From Datnioides undecimradiatus (lineage: Eukaryota > Chordata > Actinopteri > Lobotiformes > Datnioididae): DNA of 64,000 bases. Below the pieces are notes generated by a model. It did no database searches. It was not told the DNA's origin and saw only the letters and a program-made list of their open reading frames with translations. Shown one piece after another: positions 13,701 through 27,400 of the stretch. The stretch is from the NCBI GenBank assembly GCA_008933995.1, contig WARS01000033.1, positions 932,501 to 996,500 on the forward strand, given 5' to 3'. A program made the translations under genes and the position numbers. Numbering within the stretch: position 1 is the first letter of the stretch; each line of letters begins with the position of its first letter.

Positions 13701-15756
13701 GGAGACGGGGGAAGTTGGGTGAGGAGCAACGAGCAGACGGAGGCAGCTGCTGCAGCCTAGGGGTGACCTACAGGAGGGAGTAGAACATCTGTAACAGCTG
13801 ACAGGCCAATAAGGGCCCGACGTCCCATTATCATCAGCAGCGGGACGCATCACGGCAGGATGTCTGCACAGAATCCCACTCAGGCTGATTTGAGCTTCAT
13901 TTGCTGTAAGCAGCGGGGCAGCCGCCATGCAGCTGGCAATTATTTCACCTACTGATTCTCTCCAAACTTCCTTTTACTGCACTAATAAATATACCATGAG
14001 CATTACCATGTCTGGGCTATTTTATTTGTCAGTGAAATCAGGAGCAAAGAGCAGCAATTAGCAACAAAACACAGCAGTATAAAACCGCTATTAGTTTCTC
14101 ACTCGACGGTGATGTGTCAGGAACAGTTTGATAATAATGGGCAGGGACAGGGGAGGTTAAAAGCACTATAATGGCAACGGCAGCATTTGTTATGAGCAAT
14201 AATGGCGGCAATTGTCTCATACAAAATAAAACATGTAAATCAAGCATAAGCAGCGAAATGACGGAGAGGGGGGAGATTATGCAGCTCCACTGAACGCGCT
14301 GATCGGCACTTCGCCGATCTGATCTGCACTTCGCCGATCTGATCTGCACACACAATTGCATGCAATTCTCCGTGTTCAGCCTGAGAACTGAACTTGGTGC
14401 TAGGAAGAGAGGGTGCTGTTGAGGTGCTCAGATGCAATTTTAAACACGCTGAGCAAAGCAAACAGATCTCAATACAGCTCCATCGTGGTGGGGTGGATGG
14501 AGAAAGCTCAGAGATGGATATGCACATTTTAGTGAACACATAAAAGACATAAGTCGAGTCGTAGTAGTCGAATACTCCCAAAGTGTGGTGACTTAACCTC
14601 GATATGTAGTTTCAAACATTCTTTTCACTTAACCAACTTATTTTACACTTAATCCAGAGCACCGCATAGCTGATGCAGACAGAATTGTGTTTAAGTAACT
14701 AAATTCTCAGACCTGGACAATTATCACTAATTCCAAAACCTACCGTGACCAGTTTTTGGGATGAAACATATCCCTGTATATCTTTCACACAACCACCATC
14801 TTTGGAATCACAGCACTCCTTCTTCACGATGCTCTCTTCTAATATTTCTACTATGTCTGGTTGAATCCGTCTGTTTGGTTTTGATGTTTGGACTCTTTAC
14901 CCCTCGCACACTGTAGATGCTCGCAGCATTGTCGAGTCTGATGAATACCAGTGGGAAAATAATCTTGTCTAGTTGTGAAATTCATTCCTGTGCAGTGTCA
15001 GTAAACACAACACGTGGACCTGCCAGCAACCGTGCTGTATTCAGAGCTGATTTAGTTGTTCAGGGCTGACAAGCAGTATTGTAACTGCAATAAACAGCAG
15101 AGCTACAACTATGTACTGGTGCTCCCCCACAAACAGACCCCTGAGAGCCTCTCGTAGCGGGAAAAACACTGTGACTCTCTCAGAGACACTTAAACATGCT
15201 TCCAGCGATGGTCAAAGCAGGCTCGCTCTCTTTCCAGCACAGAAATGGAGAGTCTGACAGCAGCTGCTCACAGCTTTTTAGCTCTGACTGCCAGCTCTGT
15301 GTCCCTGGCCTTGCTACATTATTATGTCATGACTTGTAAAAAGTTAATAGACATTTGAGGAACTTTTGTAATTACAATCAATAACCTGCAACTCAGATTT
15401 CATGTATTCTGCATTTTGGTACAGATGAATGTCCTAATTTCAAAACCCACCGTCAAAAGATGGTGATCTCTCCAATGCCAAATACCTTGAAGTAAAATAC
15501 AAATAAACATTTAGTACATTTATTGAGAGTCAGTAGTCACAGCTAATGAAAAATGAATAGAAAAACAAGACAGACTAACTAAACGAGTTAGTGAAAACTA
15601 AATTCTGGATGCTGAACTTTGAACAAGGTAAAAATCAGTTGTTTATTCATTTCCTTTTATTATTATAGCATTGATAACTGTGTATTGAGTATTAATCTTC
15701 CTGAGATTAGGCCAAGTTAAGGACAAAGTCTGGAAGTCAGTAGGAACAGATAGTGT
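7800..15756. other. intergenic, no gene recognised
   Basis: No recognisable coding. It holds the 14301 hairpin repeat. The stretch about 8560-8830 is of mixed composition with ATTA-type motifs and no repeat features, and is a candidate conserved non-coding stretch. Confidence 0.55.
14301..14349. repeat. 20-bp tandem repeat with internal hairpin
   Basis: Two full units of GATCTGCACTTCGCCGATCT (14301-14320 with one difference, 14321-14340) and a partial third. The first unit contains GATCGGC and its reverse complement GCCGATC around a 5-base loop. Confidence 0.9.
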
Positions 15757-15761
15757 GTAGG

Positions 15762-16202
15762 TGTCATGGTTCTGTGTTGAGTTTGTCTTGTTTCCTGTTT
15801 TATTTTGAAAAGTTTTTCCCTTGTGTGTTTCTGTCTGCTTGTTTCCTGTCTTGATTGGTTTATTGGTCTCACCTGTGTCTCGTTTGCCTGCCCCCACCTG
15901 TCTATTTAAGTTGTGTCATTGGCTTTGTTCTCGGTTGGTTCGTTGTGGTTGTGTTAGTCTCTATGTTCCTGCCTCAATTCCTTGTGGTTCCCTGCGTGTG
16001 CTTTGAGATTTTGGTTTTCTGGTTTTTGGATTTTTGGACTTTGCTTTTGTGTCACACTTGGACTGAATACCTGGTTTCCGACCCTGCCTGCCGTGACTAC
16101 CCGTAAGCCTGTGCCCCGAAATAAACTCTTTAAATATCTTTGGCCCCCTTGTTGGTGTCTGCATTTGGGTCCTGCTCTCTCCTGTAACCTGCCCCCATGA
16201 CA
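15762..16202 (+). mobile_element. solo LTR of an LTR retrotransposon (copy 1)
   Basis: The 441-bp unit begins TGTCATGG and ends CCATGACA, the TG...CA form of an LTR. It is flanked by a perfect 5-bp duplication GTAGG (15757-15761 and 16203-16207). Read on the plus strand it has a TATA-like TATTTAAG (15903-15910) and a polyadenylation signal AATAAA (16120-16125), in the right order for U3-R-U5. No internal retrotransposon region or second LTR lies nearby, so it is a recombination product (solo LTR). Gypsy versus other superfamily cannot be told from the LTR alone. Confidence 0.87.
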
Positions 16203-16207
16203 GTAGG

Positions 16208-18430
16208 TCTCCATTGTTAAAGAAAATCATGCATCCTAACAATTACACTCATTCTACATTGTGGGAATAGACATCTGGACGGACAGAGGTATCTGGGTAT
16301 CATCAGCATAAGGACAGATGTCAGTCTGCCACAGAGAGGGTTGGTGGTGTCAGTCAGACTTCTAGTTTGCCACATAGCTAAATCAGGAAAACAGGAAAAT
16401 GCAGTGAGTTTCTATGTATTGTCAATATGAAAGCAATGCCATGGATGGGGGGATTGATGTGGCAGAGTGGCAGGATGATTAGAAACATGAAGCAAATTTT
16501 AAAAATAGAAAAAAAAGAAAGGAAAATGGAAAAAAAAAAAATCTCAACATGGCAGCACTAACAGGTAGTTGCAACCACCTTTTGGCATGGTGAAGATGGC
16601 TGAGCTGAATATATGAGAACGCCCTGATTCCTGTGATAAGGTCCAGCTGGTAACTCCGCCCTCAAACCTGCACACCTGCAGACGCTCATCCGTACACACA
16701 CTGACTCAGAGAGAGAGGGATGATGATGTTTCTAGGCCAGATTCATCTAAATAAACTTCAAAATAACAGAAATTATTTATAACATGTGTGAGCGTGACCA
16801 AAAGAGAACACAAACATCAACCTCCTACTTCAGGGGACAACTTACTGGCCAACCAGAGCAATTACTGAGATTTTCCTTTAATATGACAAAGCTGATCTTA
16901 ATCTATCACTGAGGAAATATATTCACTGTTAGCCTTTAATTATGAGTTAATAGAAACAGTTTTCAATTTCAGTATTTCTGTAATTTAAGACATATTTGTT
17001 CTTTTTTTATAATTTAGCCTCCAGCAAAAAAATCTAATTTCGCATTACTTCCGACCTATAATCTACCGAGTTATAACCATGAGTTACCAAGAGTCAACAG
17101 CCCTTACAGTGGTCAAACTATAGTTTTATTAGCAATAGAAGCAGTAACCAAAACTGCTGGGGAAGACAATGTGATTACTCATCCCCAAACAGTGATCACG
17201 TGAGGTCACTGTTCTCACTGCATCAGCAGCCGATAAAGTCTATAATACTGTCGAGCTGGCAGACAGCAGACAGTGCCACTACCTTCATCTTGAGATATTA
17301 GAGAAGAACTGTGTTTAAGAGGAGGTGAATGCAGCGGGGAAGAGGAGCAAGGCAGCTCCATTTATAGTCTCATTACTGAGAGTGAATCTCTGTTACGCTC
17401 TCAGAGATGGCTGGAAATGGCTCCCAGCCTCCCTGCATTCACTGTGCACCGAAGCGTGGTGGAGCAGCCGACTGCCAGCGCCGAGATGTGTTGACGCAGA
17501 CGGGTGACGACGCTTTGTTCCCTCCGTTTGTGAAGTTTAGCTGCCGCACAAGTAGAGAAACAAGAAGGAGTTTATGAGAGCTAAAGGGGCTTACAAAGCA
17601 CTGCTGAGGCTTGCCAGGTTGCTTCCTGTACGGTTACTGATCAGTAACAGTATTCTGCTGCTGAAAGAGGAGAAGAGTAGACAGCCACCACAAATCAATA
17701 TGAGAAAAGCAGATGAATAGATTTCCAATTCAAACACTCCTGCAGCAGCTCCGCTAATGACCCGGAGGGCTGTAATCCAAGGTGTTAGACATGAGAATGC
17801 ACTCACAGGGCTAGGTGCCATGATCAAATCATAGCCCAGATGTCCTCCTCCCTCACTCTGCTCACATTCTTCAGAAACATTTTAAACAGCCATTAATCTC
17901 CATCTCCACGACTGACGCATCATTTGGTCTCATCGCTCACCAAAGGAGGTGATACTTACTGCGACGGCTGCCTTTGTTTTACAGGGAAAACAATATGCTT
18001 TTCTTCTCTGCAAAAGATCTGTTGGGAGAAAACAAACTGTTCTCTGTTGAAGCTACACCCATACCATCAAATCTCCCTCTCGCTGGAGTGCGGGAGTGTC
18101 ACCTCTCCTGCTTTACGACAGTACTTTGCCTATGAATACGATTGAGGAAACAATCGATTAAGGCGTTCCTCCAAACACACAGGCCTATTGGATAATGCAA
18201 ACTGGTTGTGACTTAGTTGACAACATAATGCTTAGGAGCCAAAATCAGAGAAGGTCATAACTTAGAACTAAACATCAAACACATGATCAGTTGATATGGC
18301 CAATGTCTTAACTAATAGCTGCTAATTCCACGACCAGTAGCCACAGTGAATATAAAGCCAGTGTTCGATTTCTTTTAGCTCTTTGTGCTTAACACGTAGT
18401 GAGCAGTGGGTTTATTCACTGGAACACCTC

Positions 18431-18465
<35 letters not shown>

Positions 18466-21400
18466 GAACAAGGTTGTTAAGCTAAAGGTGAATTGCAGAG
18501 TTTGTGACAATTGACTGGATCAATTCTGTGGATTTATCACTATAAGCAACACCCTTTACATTATTAGTGTGTCTGCAAAGTTGCCAGCATGCACTCTTAC
18601 ATCGTCACTGTGGACCTTTGAATCTTCAGCAGTGAGCGTGCATCAAAATCTGTGCACATACATTAAATCGCTCATACACAGAGGCCAAAAGTTCCAAAAA
18701 ATGGGCGGAAAGGGAACAACAAAGATGGCAGCTGAAAGAAAAAAAATGTAAAATACTCAACTTCAGAGACCAAGCAAGAGTAGAACAAGGTTACATAGTG
18801 TCGTCATTGCATAAGACAATGGAGAAAATAGCACAGAAATGGGAGGGCCTGTAGCTGATATCCTCTGTCCTCTGCAATAAGAACATTAAGGGATCTCATC
18901 TCATTTTCACACTTCCAGCCGTAATGTTTGTGAGTACACAGTAACATTGCACATTTGTGAGTTAGTCACCTTTGAGCTACATTTTGGGAATCTGAACTCA
19001 TCAGAAAGGCTGTGAACCAGGAAGAGAAAACAAATGGGAATTACTAAAATGATTACCCAAAGTGTCTGTGAGATCACTTCTGACCGAGGTCCTGCTATAT
19101 GTTTAACTATAGATAGTATGCATTAATTCATTATTTTCTATTTAGCGTTTGAGACAATCTAGATATTTTGTTGGTTTGTCTACAGTTTGTATAAAATGAA
19201 ACTCTGCAGGCTCTTAGACTCGTTCCTCAGTCTGTGTTTGCACTGTGGTAATGCTACACTTTACCATCAACTCCAATACTATCAACATCTGTTGATACAG
19301 ATTCTAGTTGTTTATAACAGAGCAAACAGCATTTTGCTTTTTGTTATGACCTGGTTTATTTTCTATATGAAACAGCCGTAGTGATTCCACTGTGGGTGGA
19401 GACGGTTCTCTCTCTCTCGCTCTCTGAGCACAAACGCTTCAGTAAAGGCAGAATGAGAGCCACTTGAATTTCCACTTTGCCGAGCCTCCTATTCAGACGG
19501 AAGATGTTGAGGAAGAAAGCTGTGGCAGACTCTCTCGTCTCTCAGCACGATACCACCAAGCCGAGGTTCCCCAAAATACTCCCCTCCCTGTCGTCTGTCC
19601 TCTCTGACAAAGCATATAGTTTATTAATGAAGAGGAGGCGCGGCAGCTCCGAAAAAGAAAAAGAGCTTTTCTGGTTTTTGCTAAATGAGCTGCGCTGCTG
19701 TGGTTTTGTTGCTATTGTTCTTGACTTTTTAATCATTTCTTCTTCTGAGCAGTTTTTCCACATAAGTGCTTGGTGATAGATACTTTGATTTATTAAATAT
19801 ATTCAGTTTTCATTCTCTACATGTACTCATCATCACCATAAGAGGCCAGCTTCTATGGTTGATGCCTCAAGTTAGAAAGTGTACAGTTTCCAAAGACTAA
19901 TCTCGATTTGTTGAGCTTTACATTTTGGTGCGTATAGCGGTTGATGTGAGAATCATAACTATAAGTGTTAGGCTAATGTGGCTAACGTCATGTAATTATA
20001 TATCCACACCCAGTATGCAACAATTTTTGAACAAATAAAAGTAGAATTCTGTTTTATAGCACTGATTTAATGACACTGTAGCTTTCAGACAACCTGCCGA
20101 GGTTCAGAGGAACACAACTAGATCCAAGTCCAAGAGAAGCAGGAGGAATGTGATGGTCAGACAGACTGAACACAAGAAAACAGTTTGTATTATCTAAACC
20201 TTAATCTGGAAGTCAGTCCCAAACTGAAAAGTTGTATTAAACTTGACTTATATTTGTGGACCTTCAGTTTCAATCAAATGTAGTCTGATCCATCAGTGGG
20301 ATTGATTTCCATGAAACTGTGACTAAGAATAAAACTGTGATAACGTGGGCAGTGACGTCCTTCTGTTTCATCCTCAGAGCCCTCGCCAGAGGCTCATAAA
20401 GAGCCCGTCGCCAATAAGATGTCAAGATTTATAGGTGTTGATATGTGGCCTGTTGGTGTTTTCATGATCTAGTGACGGACCGGGGCCACAATATAAAAAT
20501 TAGATGTTGGGGCCGAATCTCAATGCACACAGTGATGTTGTGTGACACCTCACAGGGACCATGGAGACTATACTCAAGGGTGAAACTGACCATGGATGGA
20601 TGGACAGTGTTGGCCACTGATATTTATGTTACAGTCACAGCTCCTTGTATCACTGTCTGAACACATTACATGACATGGGTTATGTTTGACTTTTTGACTT
20701 CGAGCGGTTGAATAAGAGATGTGCCTACATATAGCATGAAGTACCAAATGCTAAAAATACTAGAAACACTGCTGGCTGACAGTAATGATGCTGTTTTCGT
20801 TTGGCTAAAGGAAAAGACATTCTGAGCTGCTGACAGTCCAGTGATTTCATAGACAGTTATCACAACAGCTGCTAAACACTTCATAGCCGCGCTGACACTT
20901 CAGTGATATCACGAAATTATCTTTCGCCCTGACATCCGGGCTTTGAAGGCCTCAGTAGCAGAGCGTGGGTGTGCCAGTGACATTAAATGAAAAACTTGAA
21001 TTCCTTAACGCTTATTGTTGAGAATATGCATATCTCTAAGCCATATCTCTGTCCCTTCTAGAAATGTGTTAATGTCACGTCACGTTACCCCCACACAGGG
21101 CAAACATGAGCAGAAAGAATCACCTTCTTTTAATATTGTTTATATCAGGACTGACGGAGATCAAATCAGATAAACAAGACGTGCACTAAACCCTAAAGTA
21201 ACTGTCCATCCAGTAATGATGCTGTATGAATATTGCACGGCACCTGAGTGACACACCGAGGACATGTGGCATAAAGAATGAAAGACGTGTTACGTCCTCG
21301 GAGCTGAGATCCAGGCAACATTTGCTCAAATGAGTTTAGTTTAGTATTTAAAGGTTGTTGTCTGATGTGTTTATTTCATTAAGGTTTGACAGACTCGAAT

Positions 21401-24400
21401 CAGTATGTAATCAGTGTGTAATCAGTATTACCTGGACATTATGTTTTGATTTGATTGTGTCAAACTATTTGATATATTTGTTTTGAGGTATTTAGGTCTG
21501 TAAACTAAGTGGAAGACAAGAAATGACAGCAATACTATTGTCAAAGTATAATAATACAATAAATGCTAAAGTCTGGCAGCTGAAATCACAATTAAGGACT
21601 TTATTTTTGCACTTTTCTACTCAAAATTAAGAGTTATGCTTTGTCCACTGACATTATGCGAATCCACCTTGATAATGAACAAGTGGCAGCACTGAAACTT
21701 TTAATCTTGATGGGTTAGCGTGTCATATTCCTGGCAAGCAAAGGTTTACTGTTGATTTAGCAGACCTGCATATACTGTGACATTTACTATTTATGCAGAA
21801 CACAATCATTGCTTGCCAAGATGCAATCCCTTGAGTATTATTAAATGGGCCCCGGATAGCGAGGCATATTTATTCCCTTGCAGGTTGTGAAGGCTGTCAC
21901 AGGTAGGGTTATTTAGGTTATGATTTAAAGGCATTCCAGGCGTCTTGCCGCTGACAGCACTGAATGTGCGAGAAGTCCCACCGGTGAAAGGAAAAGCATG
22001 GGGAAACAAAGCATTAAAAACAGGTGAACGTCCTGCTTTTAGTGAGGATGAACGCTGGCACTAAAGCAACCTTGACCTTTTTGTTGACACCCTCTAATTT
22101 GGCCTGAGAGGTAATTAGGTGGATGATGGATGTCCTGCTCTTTTATTATGTTGATTCGTCCACTGGATCTCAAACTGTCTGTCAAGGCTTCTTTTTATAA
22201 TGCTCCATCATGGGCACTTTGAGTACTAACGATCTTTTATGGAGACTTTAATCGATGCCTGGAGGGCATAAATTTTGGTGGGAGAAGCTGTTGAAGTTGC
22301 ATTGATGTTGCTCCTCTGAGTGCCGCGTGATGTTTGTCACTGAAATGTGCCTATTTACCTGTTTTACAACACTGAGTCAAAGGAGATTTAACGTTGCTTT
22401 TTCCTCACTGATCAATAGAGAGAGATCCTTTCTCGCCAAAGTAAGCAGATTCCTACAAAGATATCTAAATTAATTATGAATATAAAGCGCTTTTTTGCGT
22501 GTGTTGACACCACACAGGACACATAGATCATCACTGTGGCTGTTTGGTATTAGAGGTCACATTAGTTAAATATGCAGCAGTGAGCCTCCAGATAAGGCGT
22601 CAACATGAGAGGACCGAAGTTTCGTGCTCTGACTTTAAAGCTTCCGTCTTTACTCACACCGAGTCACTGACAAAAGTTGTTACCAAAGCTACTTTAAGGC
22701 ACAGATGATGCAGTAGACTATATCTGGGCTCTGTCAGTTAAGTGGCAGAGAGTGAATTCACAAATTGAAATGCTGACATTACCTGCACCAACAGTTCTGC
22801 AATCAAAGCTAATAAGAAGCACTCTGACATTTGGTTTTTGGACGACATGAGAACAAGCGTGTGTCATGGACCAAAGACAATCTCTGAGCTCAAATCAGTT
22901 GTTTCCACGACCACCCTACAAACTCTTTTACAAGAATGAGCTAAAGCTCTGAGAAGATGGAGATTCACCCTCTGATGTGCAGACTCCTGTGGTTGTTCTG
23001 GCTTGGCACAAGCCCACTGGCGCTGGTTCTTCTGTCGATGTAGAATGTACGGCTGTGACCTATGATTGGCAGAACTTCTTCAGAACTATTCTTCTTCTGC
23101 AGATATGCAAGAGGTCCTTTTGTGTTACTATGTGCTGTCATGCAAGCACCGGTGGGATGGGAGTGGTGGGTTGGGGATTGCAAAGGACACGGTTGGTGGC
23201 ACTGTCACCCTGCTGTTTTTACACTGACCAAAATAATAAATAGACTTTTAGATGAAGCACACATCTCCTCCAGGGGTTCAGTTATTTGAAATGTGACAGG
23301 TATCGCTCAGGAGGCTCTTCTCCACAGAGAGGCAGCCACCGTCTAATGGCTTACACCTGGTTAGCTCTGGGACAGGTGTGTCTATTTAAGCTCAGATCAG
23401 GTAGCTGTCCTGATGAACTCAAATCTGCCCAACACACTTCTTCCTTTGCAGTTGTGAAGTTCATCATGTTAACTATTTGCTTTTAACAAACAAGTAATTA
23501 ACAAAATCAACACTGCAATTAACAAAACCAACAGTACACTGTCAGCTGTGTTTGTTGGCTCACACCTTGCACGGGCTGAGTTGCCCTGTGGCCTTCTGTG
23601 GATTACACCATAGATGTCTTAGGTAGACTTTGTAATATGCAGTAATGGCTTTATTTCCAGAGAACTGTGAGTTTAAACTGATCTGAGTATGTTCATTAGT
23701 GATCTTCATTACTCCAGGATATGCAATGCTGTTCTTGCTGCTTTTTGATTTCAGTTCTGCAGTCTGTATTGTATTGAGCAGTTGTATTCCTGCTGCTCTT
23801 GTGGTTTTCGACACAACCCAGCTCCTCTTTTTACCTCCTGTCTTTGATTCCTGGAGCAGAGTGCAGCTGAGGGTGCGCAGGAGTTCTGGGTCAGCCTCCT
23901 TCTGCTGAACCTATGCACGTTTTCATTGTTCAGGTATGGTAAGCTTTTGTTTTGCAGGGGGAACAGACACAGGAGGCGATGGTCATTTCCCATTTCCCTC
24001 TAAGTATAAGCCTCACTGCAGTATATTGTCTTGAACTCGCACAGAGCACGTCAACCTCAGTGAGTGGCGGTGCATAAAGGAGACCAGAGATCACCAAGAG
24101 ACTTAAGAAAAGGGAGTTCCAAGCCTCAGAGTATTCAGAGAGCAAGATTAGAGAGACTGTGCAGACAACAGCAGTTGGCAGGGTGCTTCATCAGTCACAG
24201 CCTTTTAGGAGGGTTGCAAACAGAGTCGCTTTAAAACGAGGCATCATAACATCAGAGCCACGGTTTGCCAAAGGACGTCATAGACTGTGAAGTAAGCTCG
24301 GAGAAGCCTCTCTCTCTTAGTTTTGAACTAACACTGAACTTCTTGGTCATCGAGACATACACTGTACATTGATATAAACAAACACCTATAACAATATGTA

Positions 24401-27400
24401 GTCTCCACTATGGTGGAATTGGTCCAGTAGACTTTTGACCATTTTCACTGAAACAACATATAGAACAAAAACAGATGAATGAGGGCTAACGGCCCATCTT
24501 CAGGCGCGCCTCAATGGCCCATTACAGACCACTGTAATCCTGCTCATAACAGAGAGCACTGCATTCAATTTCCCATACAGAGATAGGCTCTGCAGCCCAG
24601 AAACTCAATAACAGATGACAGTGTCCAGTTTCCACTAGTGTGGAAAATGAAGGCTGCCTGTGGAAGTGAGAAAAATCCGCTGGCTGTCCCCCGAGCACAT
24701 TGAGCCGGGCGGGGAGGGTAGTGTCACTCTGGCGCCTGATGGCCGCCGCTGCATTAGCATAGCGACAGGTTCCTCTACGGGTCTGCCTCTCTGTCTGTCT
24801 TCTCTGTGTCTGTCAGTCTGTGTCTGCCCTCTGGGACAGCGGGTCGAGGCCTCCCTGAAGGATGGACACGAGAAGATGGAGCTGACAGACATGACCCCAC
24901 TGCTCTGGGAGGGGCCGAAGTTTTTTCACAGATTTCTGAAATGTCGCTGAGATGCATGGTCCTGCCAGCTGCTATGATTGAGAGTAGAGCCCATCGCTGC
25001 CGTTCTGTGTAAATGAGCTGAATTTATTTCTTTCCTGGCCCGACTTATGTGTCATTTCGAAGACACACAGGCAAGTGACCCCCTGCATAAACTCTCAGAA
25101 GAGGAGGGAGGGCAATTTCCCTGAAGGGGAGGGAGAGCACTGTCAAGGTCAAATGCTCTCCTCCATCTTGTCTGGCAGAGTTCATAATATGTCTGGAATG
25201 GCTTCAGTGTCCTTTTTGCATGGTGGGCTCAAGACTCCCTCGAGTGAGCAGTGGGAGGAGTAATAGGCGGCTGTTTAGAGCAAGAACAGTGACACCACTC
25301 GTGGTTCTCTTCCTCGTCTTCCTGACATTTAATTCATCAAGACATGCAGATGAAACGGAGTTAGCAGATAGAATGGATTAATCACAGTTGCTGGGCGGGA
25401 CTACTGGTCAGAGGACCAGGAACCCAACAGATCAGGAAGCTTCTGGTCCAAAGCCTGTGTTTGAAGTGATTTAACGGATTCCTTGTTGGATAGTCATTAC
25501 CTCTACCATTCTACTAAAAGCAATGACGTCCTCATCGACCACAAAAACTCTGTAAAATGACTACAGCAAAAAAAGTACAGTTACTTCATAAAGATGCACA
25601 AAACATTTGCAACAGAGAGTTTGAATTGGTGAAAATGACTTCAAATGGTTTTGTGACCACTACAACACAGCGCAACACAAAATGATCAGTGCCAAATTAT
25701 TAAAGATAGCTCCAAAATTACTTAAGAGACCAAACAAACCAAAAGAAAAGGCGAAGTATCTACGCAGAGTCTTTGGGTCCTGCTTCTGTGGTGATTAATT
25801 GTACATGAAGAATCCTCATCATGGTCTAAGCATGGCCGATTATGTTCCCTTTTGCCAGCGTGGGGTACAGGGGAAGAGAAAAAAAAGTCATGATTATGCT
25901 GCTTAGTCACGTCTGGAAAGTTTTATAAGCAGGCGACACTGAGACGGACAGGAACATACCAGTGGATACAGCCTCCACCCATCTGCCACTTCCACTTGCC
26001 CAGCCCGGCAGTACCTCCCCACTAGTTCCAGCGTGTCAATCAAACCCAAATATGAAGGCAGAGAACCTTGCTTTCAGTATGTTTACAATCCCACCCTGTC
26101 CCCCAGATGCCTAATTACAGCAGCTTCCATTAACATATGGCTCTGTCAGGATGGATTTTCCACACGTCTGTTCTCCACATGTAGTAAATTGCAGTGTTGC
26201 TATGGCAGATCAGAAACCCACATTGCATCTTTATGCAGGTGTAAACTAGGGTGACACTGACGAGAAGAAACACCTGTGCTTTTATATTGGTTTCATGGAA
26301 ACTGTCTCTCAGCCAAATGTCAGCACTGTAAGGTGAGATCAGGGTCGAGTGGGTCAGCTGTTCAGTACCTGAAGTGTACAGGATGATGTTAACTTGCTAG
26401 TGCACATATAATATATGTGCATATAAATTTGAAGTGCCAAATACATTTTAAAGAAACAAAAATCAACTGTATTACATTCTTCTCCAACCAAAAAAAAAAT
26501 AGTGTAAAAGTGATATAGTTAATAGGGAAAGATCTCAGCCACAGCCAAAATGTCTAAGGCTGTACAATGTTGTGTGTAAAAGCTAAAAGGTCAGTATGCT
26601 AACACATGCTAACAATGGCAGTCTTAAAGTTTGAGTGGGCCCCTGTTTTCTTTGTATTGTGCATGCTCACATGGATGCACATGCATGCCTACATAGGTCT
26701 GGTAACTGTAACACAACACTGTATTAAAGGTGTTTTACAGCATTAAGCTAGCTAACATCCTGAGGTTCAGCAGGAACAGGCTAATGCTGACCATGGTCCT
26801 CATTTAGAATTACTGGACAAAGAGGAAGAGGAACAAAACATGCAATTATTGGATTTACTTAGGATTAATGCTCACATCGGTAGCAAATTTTACAAAAAAA
26901 AAAAATAATCTGGCAGCTCCCTAGACAGTTTTATTAGTGGCACTGTTGGTAAGTTTGGGGATAACCAAAGACATAACCATGAATATCTGTTCACAATGTC
27001 ATCACACTTTATCCAACAGATGTTATTTCAGTCTGGTTAGCTAATGCCAGTGCCATGGCTGAAAAGTCATTGCTGACTTTACCCTAAACCCACCTCCCAC
27101 CTCCACACTTTAACCAAGTGTACAGACCGTTTTCACGTTCGACATTTTGCACAAAGGCAGTTCTGAGGCTGTGGTATTGTGCACGAATCACTCACTGACA
27201 CGGCTTACTGGAACACTGTGCTGCGCAGAGAAATCGCTATGAGGACTCCCATGTTGAAGTCAATGCTGCATGAGACGATGTAATTATATGCAGTTCTATT
27301 ATATGTGTGTCCAACATGTCTGGGCATGTCCATCCAAGCATGCACTTCAGAGACACTGATCTGTAGGAGAAGTTCAAAATCAAACAACGACCAAAAACAC

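Noticed and set aside
15821-16242. Cluster of overlapping short frames on both strands
   Set aside because: All fall in the solo LTR at 15762-16202.
24100-24300. Possible Tc1-type transposase fragment (FRRVANRVALKRG-like reading)
   Set aside because: Resemblance to the GRVA-KKPLL region of Tc1 proteins is too faint, and no inverted repeats or catalytic motifs were found. A protein search would decide.
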